From: Larix kaempferi
Taxonomy: Eukaryota > Streptophyta > Pinopsida > Pinales > Pinaceae
Direction: 5' to 3'
NCBI GenBank assembly: GCA_027924585.1
Contig: BSBM01000994.1
Coordinates: forward strand, 14,841,001 to 14,905,000
Length of the DNA stretch: 64,000 bases
The translations under genes and the position numbers were made by a program. How positions within the stretch are numbered: the stretch's first letter is position 1; each line of letters opens with the position of its first letter. The notes under the pieces were generated by a model that worked only from the letters and a program-made list of their open reading frames with translations, was not told the origin of the DNA and made no database searches. Shown here piece after piece: positions 56,494 to 64,000 of this stretch.

Positions 56494-58084
56494 ATTTCCT
56501 CTTCTTTCTCCCAACTCCTTTTGAACAAAAATGGATCTGACGGCTGCATGGGGAACTACAACTTTAGTTCTGTTCTTAAGAATATATGGCCTAAACTACT
56601 TTAATTCTTTGTATACAGCGTATGCCTGATTGTCTACAATGGGATAGTTCAGTTCAGAGCCCTACAGACCAGTGCTCATAAAAGAGATTGGGTATTCATC
56701 TCCTAACTCCACCTTTTGCATAAGCACAACTGCGAGAGAGTCATCTGAAGCAAAGGTATATAAAAAAAAATCTTTGTCAAAATTTGGACTTCTTAGAGAG
56801 GGATAATTGGCTATGGATGCTTTGATATCCTTAAATGCATCTTTTTCCAGATCTGTCCATTTGAACTGCACATTTTGCTTGACCATCTACTGTAATGGTT
56901 TGATGGTCTGAGTGAAATTAGGGACAAATCTTTGAACAAAATTAATCGTGCCCATAAACAATTGCATAGGTTTTTTGCTGTGGGGCATGGGAATCTTGCT
57001 GATGACTTGCACTCTCTCTTGGTCTATTGAAATTCCTTTTTTTGAGATGATGTGACCAAGAAGATTTCCCTCAAGGACTGCAAACACACTTTTCTTGGGG
57101 TTTAGCAAAATACCATACTTCCTGCATCGATAAAAAATTTGTTTCAAATGGAAAACATGGTCCTCCCTTTTCTTTGAGAAGATTGTCACATCATCTAGAT
57201 AGACTACAACACAATGACTGCCCAATCCTCAAAAAGAAATGTCCATCGCTCGTTGGTAAGTAGCTCCTGTGTTTATCAATATGAACGGCATTCGGCGGTA
57301 TGCGAACATTCCCCATTTAGTGCGGAAAGTAGTCTTAAGATGGTCATCTTCTGCCACCAACACTTGATTGTAACCGGAGAAACCATCTAGTAGAGAAAAC
57401 ATTTCTTCTCCTGACACCATCTGCAAAATTTGTTCCATTGAGGGAACATGATAATTATCTTTATCAGATGCTCTGTTCAGGTTTCTGAAATCCACACATA
57501 GTCTTATTTCTCCAGACTTCTTCCTTACGGGAACTAAATTAGTGACCCACTCCGAATGTTAGACTTTAAAGATGATTTTAGTGTCTAATAACTTCTTTAA
57601 TTCCTTCTGAATTAAAGGCTCGAGAGTAGGGTGCATTCTCCTTAACTGCTGCTGAAAACGTTTAACCCCTGCTTTCATTGGTATGACATGCTGAATTATA
57701 TGAGTATCATATGTTTTTAGATCTTCATATGTCCAAGCGAACACATCTTTATATTGCCGAAAAAGTATGATGAATTTGTCTCTTTCACCCGGCAAACAAC
57801 ATATACCGAGATTGACATATTTTGGCTTGGCTTCTGTACCTGGATTTATCAATTCATGCTACATGGTAGAACTATGAGTTTTGACATTTTTTGGTTTCTT
57901 TAACTTGCTCTGTATATCGAACAAACTTTCAAGTCATCTCACTCCTTTAGGCATGAAATTTCCTTTGATTGCGTCCTTACTTCATAGATCAGCATCATGT
58001 TTTTCTTCATCAATGACAGCTTGTTGAAACAAGTTCTCATTAGTAAGGAAACTAATGATCTGATTGTCATCATTGAACACCCTC
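56494..58084 (-). pseudogene. Element I reverse transcriptase and RNase H
   Basis: One frame from 57852 to 56662. The RT starts with VFAWTYEDLKTYDTHIIQH, then CVDFRNLNRASDKDNY, FSLLDGFSGYNQVLVAEDD, TTFRTKWGMFAYRRMPF and the catalytic box VVYLDDVTIFSK (YLDD at 57190-57201). LLGHIISKKGISIDQERV and NFVQRFVPNFTQTIKPLQ follow, as in gypsy RT. The RNase H part has FKWTDLEKDAFKDIK and LYTFASDDSLAVVL, ending at ELGERRGNW, where the element is cut. Five or more stops are present. The segment 57853-58084 is the decayed link to the upstream RNase H. Confidence 0.9.
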
Positions 58085-58528
58085 AAATTTGTTATTTGGA
58101 ATGGAAGGCCTGAAAACCAATTCAATAGAACACTTATTATTAGTAGGCACCAACCTAGAAGCAGAGGTAGCTAGCAAGTCAGCGGCAGCATTTTGTAATC
58201 TAGGAATAGATTTTATATTAAAATCTTCAAAGATTGTAGTTAGATCCCATACCTTAGACTGATAGCCTCTCAGATGTGGTGAAAGACAATGAATCGTGTC
58301 TCTTACCTGTCTGACGACTATTTTCGAGTCGTCGAAGACTTTTAGGTAGCTAATGTTTAAACCGATGGCCTTCTTCAATCCAAGGACTAAAGCTTCATAT
58401 TCAATAGTATTATTAGTACAATCGAACTCTAATCTATACGACAAGAAGTACTTATTCTTCTTGGGATCCATTAGAACACAACCGGCTCTGGATCCTTCCT
58501 GAGTTTTGGAACCATCAAAGTACAACAC
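58085..58528 (-). pseudogene. Element I archaeal-type RNase H domain
   Basis: An open segment with all four acidic positions: LYFDGSKTQEGSRAGC (Asp), TIEYEALVLGLKKAI (Glu), KVFDDSKIVVRQVRD (Asp) and LQNAAADLLATSASR (Asp). The YFDGS and IEYEAL pattern is that of the RVT_3/archaeal RNase H group, not the RT-linked type. It lies between protease and RT. A one-base frameshift just after its end (about 58085) puts RT in another frame. The domain could replace or assist the RT-linked RNase H; that role is known for dual-RNH elements and inferred here. Confidence 0.88.
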
Positions 58529-58543
58529 CCAAAAAACATTCTT

Positions 58544-59473
58544 TTATCTAACTAAGTTAAAATCTGAACCATCTAAGTCAGTAACTAAGTTAACTATGTT
58601 ACATTCGATATCATTAGTCCGAGAAAATTGAAGGAGATTGGACTGTTTGTCTGATTCATTGCTGATATCTTCTGATTTATAATTTCCAAAGTCGATTTCT
58701 AGGAAACAATTCCCCAGAATGGAAGATGAGAAAGATACGACTTCATTTTTTTCCTCTAGCTGAGTTACGTTTTGTTTCATGTGTGGTTCCCTCAACACTT
58801 TTATTTGGTTTTGCCGTTTCTGAAAGGGCAGCCATAAGTGGGATCAATCTGTGGTGAAATAACCATCTAGTTTAGTCGACCAATCTCGACTTAGGATGAA
58901 ACCATAAGCTTCAGGGATATCAACTACCATTATATCAATAAACTGACACACTCTAGAATCTGCAGACAACCTAATAAGCACATCTTTTATTTCCCCAATT
59001 ACTTTAACAGCAGTCCTATCTAGCTCAATAATCTAGGCTGGGGATGGAATTGGCTGCCCGTTGATCTTTATGAAAATAGACATAGGCATGACATTCAAGG
59101 AAGCTCTAGAATCTACTAAACAGTTATGCACATTGTGATTAAAAATTTCAAAAGTAAACATAAAAGGAAGTGTTTTGGATTTAGATTCTCCGCCAATGCT
59201 AGCTTCATTTATTTTGGGATCCTCTTGAGGGTTTGCTAATGGAGGGCTAGATTGGGGTTCGAGAGCCTACAACAACTTATTTCCTTGTTGAGGCAAACTA
59301 CACATATCGAATATTGACACATTAGATTTTACCTTCTTTATGTCTTCGATGATGTCATAGCCCATGTAAGATTCCTTTACAAGTTTGGGTTGATTGTCTA
59401 TTTTATTTGAAGTTACCTTTGATGGCTAAATTGTTTCCATGTTTGGTTGCTTAGTAGGCATTTGGTTAGGGTT
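58544..59473 (-). pseudogene. Element I protease region
   Basis: The retropepsin-like site is NCLVDSRASLNVMPMSIF (Asp-Ser at 59099-59116), where DSGAS is usual: the essential Gly is Arg (AGA), one transition from GGA. VCQFIDIMVVDIPEAYGFILSRDW forms the C-terminal half; the last part corresponds to the ILGRDW motif of the family. Stops lie before, within and after it. The acidic linker (58798-58544) leads to the extra RNase H. Confidence 0.82.
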
Positions 59474-59476
59474 GGG

Positions 59477-60163
59477 CTATGGTGGAATGACTGTGATGTG
59501 TCTTTTAGGTATCTCTTTCAAGATTCTAGGCTTGGGCGTGGTTGAGATTGGGTTTGGATCAGCGACTGGACCTTTACTGTGAGTATTAATGTTAATAGTT
59601 GAAACTTGAATTTCCTTGGGATAATCTTCAACTAATTCAGTTAAAGGTACCCAATCCCATAACACCATAGTAGTGTATGTGGCGAGTTCTTCAGGTTCAG
59701 GATTTTGATCCTTTGGAGAATTGTCTTGGTCTGGGATTTGTGAGTCTAGCCTTTGGTTCATCACCAAGCTCATTGAATTTATCCATTATGGACATCTTTT
59801 TTCAAAGTGTGGCTTTTGATGAAAGGTGCAGAAATGTTCCATTCCCACTTCATTCAAATTTAAAACAAGAGAGTTGTTCATAGGTGGATGAGGTTGATCG
59901 TTTTCCTCTCTCTTCTTGTAGAAAGGTTTAAAAGGTTTCCTGGAAGTGCTAGCTGCCTTATCATTTTCAAGATCTACAATTTTATTGGACAATTTTTGCA
60001 TCATTTTGACTACATCTTCCATATCTGCTGAAGGTTCTTCTTTATTCCCGGTAAGCAAGCGTGGTTTCTTAGTGGTTACTGGTTTTATTTCTACATCAAG
60101 CGAATGCTTGGAAATGCTGTCTGCTTCTTCTTCTACTTTCCTCGCTTCTTCAAAAATTTCTAT
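59477..60163 (-). pseudogene. Element I gag C-terminal part with atypical zinc knuckle
   Basis: Open segments 60058-59786 and 59773-59477 in the gag frame. A coiled-coil-like stretch DMEDVVKMMQKLSNKIVDLE and a basic FKPFYKKREE precede FCTFHQKPHFEKRCP, a Cys/His cluster spaced C-x2-H-x3-H-x4-C. It stands where other elements have a CCHC knuckle. Proline-rich linker sequence follows. Stops at about 60161 and 59783. Confidence 0.75.
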
Positions 60164-60865
60164 TCAGGTAGTTTTCTTAGTTCTTTTGACAAACATTGCT
60201 ATTGGAGGATCAAGCGTTGTTGTGTAATATTCCACTAAAGATTCTTCTGTGGGTTTAGTAGCCTCACTAAAATTGTTTAACATCGTAGTGAACCTTTGGT
60301 TAAATTCTTGAACCTTTTCTTTCTTGTCCATTATCATGGACATCAACTCTTTCATAAGTGTAGCCACCATTTTCTGATTTCCGTATTTCTTCAAAAAACA
60401 TTTTTCCAATTCTTCCCAATTAGCTATTGAGTTGGCTTGTAAACTAAAATACCAGGAAGACACCTTAGGCTCGAAATTATATGGAAAGAGTCTACAAACT
60501 ACATCTTCATGTTGCACATTCAAAAGGCTTAAAGCTAAATAAAATCTGTTAAGGTGATCTTCAACAGAAATTCCTTTCCGAGGATCATACTTAGGCAGGA
60601 CTTTCTCAGGATTTTTATGCAGATTGTGAAAAGGTCCAGCCAAATTCAAAGCCCTTCTTGCTCTCCATGCAGGTACAACCATGGATCCATGTAGAGAATT
60701 AGGTGGAGTAACGTGATGAGTGTGAGGTGGAGAATTATTTTGAGTGCACAGTTCTTCAAGATCTAGAGGATCTTCATTTTCTATTTCTCCAAGAGGCTCT
60801 GTGATTTCTTCTAAAGATAAGTCTACTAATTCTTCAAAGCTCTGAACAAGAACTAGATCACGCAT
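60164..60865 (-). pseudogene. Element I gag (retrotransposon gag domain)
   Basis: A 233-codon open segment with an acidic N-terminus, then PEKVLPKYDPRKGISVEDHL, CRLFPYNFEPKVSSWYFSL and SIANWEELEKCFLKKYG. These are the Retrotrans_gag signature region (KVSSWY...W..LE..FL..). MDKKEKVQEFNQRFTTML and the LVEYYTTTLDPPIAMF stretch follow. It would form the capsid. The N-terminal extension of gag lies at 60866-61136 in another frame. Confidence 0.85.
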
Positions 60866-61136
60866 GTACTGTCTTTATCTTCTAGGAGCTCGTCTTTTAG
60901 GAAGAAAAGGAATCGCATTTAAACCGCCAAGTTGTTTAACGTAAGCATGTGTATGTCTCCTCAAATTTGCTACTTCAGCAAAAGGCATACAGTGTTTCAT
61001 GATTTTCTTGATTTTCAAGTTCAAAATTGGGATTTTCTTGATTTGTCACGTCCAGATCTGAAACGTCTAGGATTGGTGTTTCAAGTGGGTTTCCAATTGG
61101 ATCTCTTCTTAAAGAGGAGTCTCTTGTATTAGCCAT
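60866..61136 (-). pseudogene. Element I gag N-terminus
   Basis: ATG at 61136 on the minus strand opens MANTRDSSLRRDPIGNPLE and stays open to a TGA near 60970. After a frame change it leads to the main gag segment. The ATG is about nine bases after the presumed primer site, a very short leader. Confidence 0.6.
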
Positions 61137-61144
61137 ACACTGGT

Positions 61145-61164
61145 GACCCTCCTTCTAGCTCCAA
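61145..61164 (-). other. Possible primer binding site of element I
   Basis: Minus strand TTGGAGCTAGAAGGAGGGTC between the gag ATG and the putative LTR end. It resembles TGGCGCTAGAAGGAGGG-type primer sites; I cannot confirm the tRNA. Confidence 0.45.
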
Positions 61165-61171
61165 AAACTAT

Positions 61172-62001
61172 TGATGCCTTGAAAATCATAGCATCAATCA
61201 GCAAGGTATTCTCCCTGGTAAACAGTCCCAATTAGATTGTCCATTGTTTAATGTAGGGAATCCGTCCGGTTAATGGTTCTCGCTACCGTGAGATTTAAAG
61301 GTTTTGGTTCTTTACACTGGTTGCGGCCTGGTTCACCATTTATGTATTTTATTTTAAGATGATATGCAAGTGCCCTATGCTAAGTGCATGCAATTAACCT
61401 AACCTAATCTAAAATTGTGTAAGCAAATCTATCTATCCTTGCAAGGAGCAAACTGTAGAGATGAGTAATGTGCTGAAAGAAACATCTTAAAGATTATACA
61501 GATAGCCATTTAATCATACGATACACCTAGAACAAGATATAGTAGATATTAAAGATAGCTTTAATTCAGTTAGTACAATCCACTACTCATTTAAGAAAAA
61601 CACATCTTTGCACAGGAAAGCATAAGAACATTCATTACACAAAAATTATTCAAGATAGCAATGAATGATCTCAAAATAATATGTAGATGACACAAGAATA
61701 ATCCAGTACACATTTGACACATCTTCGAGGCAAAAACGCCTTCTCCCAGGCTTTCATTAGGCAAAAAAATTATTTCTTGGAGCAAGTAGCAAAGTAATTC
61801 ATGTACAAGGAAGAACATATTTTCACCTACCAAAGGTCCTCTATCCTTCTCTTATTTCTCTATATATAGCTTTAAAAATTGCTCCTTGAGCTGACAAGTG
61901 TACCCTAAAGTTCCAGAAGCTTCTAATTTGTCATTTAGTGTGTAACCACAAAACTAAATAATTCGTAGGTACCTTTCACAAAAGACAAAATTAAAAAGAC
62001 A
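61172..62001 (-). repeat. Putative 5' LTR of element I
   Basis: Non-coding interval between the primer-site-like sequence and the coiled-coil frame. On the minus strand it could run from TGTCTTTTTAATTTTG (62001, after AAAAGAAAAC) to AAGGCATCA (61172). A TATA-like CTATATATAG is at about 61858-61867. No second copy lies in the window, so the ends are unproven. Confidence 0.4.
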
Positions 62002-62068
62002 GTTTTCTTTTAATGTATTTACATATGAAAACTTTCCAACCTATTTCCAAAAGTATAGCAAAAATAAG

Positions 62069-64000
62069 CTAAGGCCCAACTGGTTCTGTCGACTCATTTG
62101 GTCGCTTCTCTCTTATTGATTCTCCCACTGCAACAGGCTCGTCTTCCTCAACAGGTTTGCCTGATTATGCTGATTTGTCTTCTTATTCAATGTAGCTTGC
62201 CCACTGTCCAATTTCCCTTACAACGGTTTTTCCTCTCAATGAGACTGTCACATTTCGAGCTATTCTGTGTCTGCATAATTTTGTTTTGATGGTTATTGTC
62301 CCATTACAATCCTCTGTGGGTAAATTTCCAGACAGTGAGTGTGGATTGCAATCTGCCCAATGAATTGATGAAGTTCTTCTGCGGATATAGCTTCTATCTT
62401 CTTTAAATAATCCAATTTTGCATTCAGATTATTCCCCAACTCCGTCATGTGCTGGTCTCTCTCGGGAAACTCATAAACACTCTGAGGTAGAGGCATCTGA
62501 CATGTCTCATGAGTTTCTCGGATCTTGGAATAGATAACATGACACTTTTTTATTTTCTTTCGGATTTCAATACCTAATCTGTCACCACAGTCTCTACAAA
62601 ATTCCAGAACTCCTATATCCATATCCAGCTCCTCATCTGTCAAGGGGCGCAAATTTGAGGGAAAACCTGATTTTCCTTTTCTCCATTCCAACTGCTTTTT
62701 AATATGGACCGCATATTGAGCAAACCTGTCTTTAATCCGAAGTGCTTCAATCTCAATACTTGTCATCTTGGTGATCATTTCTTTCATCCCATAAATTTAT
62801 TCCGAAATGGATACCAGTAATTGATGTATCTTCTCTTGCATTTCATTGGCCTGCTTACAGAAGGTGAACAAATCGTGCCTGTTTTCTGTTATATGCTTGA
62901 GCTGTTTCCCCAACTCTTCCTTTTCCTGTAGTAACCTTTCAAAATGAGGTTTGAAGATATGAGTTTGTTGAGCCCTATTGGCTTTGAGTTTCTCCAACTC
63001 TAATATATGAGTCTTTAAGTTCTTTTGCTCGTCTTCTGAGATGGATATCTGCATCTCCAGTGAATTCTTCTCATTTTCGAGTTGCAGAGCTTCTGAAGTT
63101 TTCCTTAAATTCTCTTCTACCATCTCTTTGTATTTCTTCTTCATTTCATGTGCTTCTATCACCTCTTTTTTCCTGTCATCTTCTATTTTGAAGCATTTCT
63201 CTCTCTAACTTTTTATTTCATTAATTAACTGATCAACATTGGCTTTATTTTCCTGATCTGAAGCTACAGTGAATTCTTCCTGCAATGAAGGATCAATGTC
63301 AGTCCCTTGGACTAGCGTGGTCTCCGATACTCTGAACTCATATAATTATTGTGCAATATCCATTTTCCTTACTCTTCTGTCAATGATAGCCCTCTTCCAT
63401 TCATGAAAATAGACGAAATCTAGGTTGGCCACTTGGCGCTGCTTCCTGGGGTTGTATGGGGTCTGTGCTAGTTCTTCGGTGGGGACAACCCCTTCATGAT
63501 CTATTCCTAGTTGGTCTATCTTTGGCATGTCTAAGTCCATGGCCTTTGGGCTAGACAGGTTTTGTTCAGGAGTTATCTCAGCCTACTCCTTTTGTTGTCT
63601 TTCAGCTAGCTCTGCTAATTTTGCTTGTAATATGGCTACCTCCTCCAACAAAATCCTTGCTTGTTGTTGTTGTTGTTGTTTAGTATCCTGTTCCTGGAAG
63701 ATCATTTCTTCTTCTTCTCTCTAGGCCTTCGATTCCTCTTCCTTCTAGATTCTGGCGGCTTCTTCTTGTTCCTGCAATTGAATAGCTTGCTCCTATTTAA
63801 TTCTTGTTGTCTCTCCTTGTAAAACCTTTTCCTCCTGCTCCCTCTTGATTCTAGCAGCTTCTTCTTGTTGAAATATGGCATCTTGTTAATTTTGAATCCT
63901 AACAACCTCCTCATCTTGTCGCAATTTGGTAGCCCATTCATTTTGAATCCTTGTTGCTTCCTGATCTTGTTGTTGTTTGATAGTTTTCTCTCGTAGTATC
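62069..64000 (-). pseudogene. Coiled-coil protein frame, unknown function (partial)
   Basis: A long minus-strand frame entering from beyond 64000 and ending at TAG 62069-62071. The N-terminal part (64000-63590) is Gln/Glu/Arg-rich with imperfect repeats like QEQEEAARI and ends in a polyglutamine run (about 63658-63679). The middle (63540-62797) has AEELAQTPYNPRKQRQV, then heptad-like coiled coil including LQLENEKNSLEMQISIS and LLQEKEELGKQLKHI. The C-terminal half (62787-62069) has CRDCGDRLGIEIRKKIKKC and AEELHQFIGQIAIHTHCLE, then after a one-base frameshift near 62300 RIARNVTVSLRGKTVVREIG. About ten stops interrupt it, most fitting CAA or CAG to TAA or TAG. I do not recognise the family. Its position before a probable LTR suggests an accessory ORF of a retroelement; a captured host gene is possible. 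Confidence 0.6.

Larger units (their letters stand above)
56494..62001 (-). mobile_element. Element I: Ty3/gypsy retrotransposon with extra RNase H, truncated
   Basis: Minus strand, in 5' to 3' order: putative 5' LTR and primer site, gag (61136-59786), linker, protease, archaeal-type RNase H, RT and RT-linked RNase H. It breaks off inside RNase H at about 56494, so integrase and 3' LTR are missing. The extra RNase H points to the Tat-related branch of plant gypsy elements. From 60865 to about 58085 one frame is interrupted by about eight stops but no indel; one frameshift precedes RT. The outer edge of the LTR is uncertain. Confidence 0.85.

Noticed and set aside
55961-56494. Several minus-strand frames with repeated peptide phrases
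   Set aside because: Shadow of the tandem array in element G; antisense to the element and broken between units.
63702-63941. Lys/Arg-rich minus-strand frame of 79 codons
   Set aside because: It is an alternative frame of the Gln/Glu-repeat region. The frame continuing from 63540 gives regular repeats with Gln-to-stop changes and is the better candidate.

Overview
This window is a stretch of plant nuclear DNA made almost entirely of long terminal repeat (LTR) retrotransposons. No host gene, tRNA, rRNA or CRISPR array could be supported. Evidence for a plant: Ty1/copia elements with initiator-tRNA-Met primer sites (TGGTATCAGAGC), a Ty3/gypsy polyprotein with an extra RNase H, and dense nesting with 5-bp target duplications, as in large repeat-rich plant genomes. 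Species cannot be told; a seed plant with a large genome is an inference.

Left part. 1-3160 is AT-rich DNA with no recognised gene. 3161-8175 is a decayed minus-strand copia element (A) with both LTRs cut. 8505-9071 plus 36638-36755 is one solo LTR of the A family (685 bp), split by the plus-strand copia element B (9072-36632, duplication ATGGC). B was in turn hit twice: by C (10141-24507, duplication CAGAG), a non-autonomous element with a gag-protease-like ORF and long non-coding spacers, and by E (25051-32288, minus, duplication GGAGA). C itself was hit by D (14631-19733, duplication TAATA/TAATC), an almost full-length Tork/Tnt1-like copia element whose single frame is broken only by stop codons. 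The order of insertion is A-solo-LTR, then B, then C or E, with D after C.

Right part. F (38702-47107, minus, duplication CTTAT) and G (50569 to about 56493, plus, 3' end missing) belong with E to one copia family. All three keep reverse transcriptase and RNase H but have a shared non-coding block of about 1.4-1.6 kb where protease and integrase should be. This block carries repeated splice-donor-like AG|GTATGT junctions. Downstream of RNase H all three carry an array of short hairpins with covarying stems, followed by tandem arrays that differ between copies. F's left LTR holds H (39211-40667, duplication TAACC), probably a solo gypsy-type LTR.

The end. G's tail abuts the truncated RNase H end of a minus-strand Ty3/gypsy element I (56494 to about 62001), ordered gag, protease, archaeal-type RNase H, reverse transcriptase, RNase H. 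Next to it, 62069-64000 holds a long minus-strand coiled-coil reading frame of unknown function, broken mostly by glutamine-to-stop changes.

The most unusual features are the E/F/G family architecture (missing PR-INT, exon-like block, hairpin array), the coiled-coil ORF, and the position of the extra RNase H in element I. All coding regions are pseudogenes. Divergence figures are counts by eye, not computed alignments.
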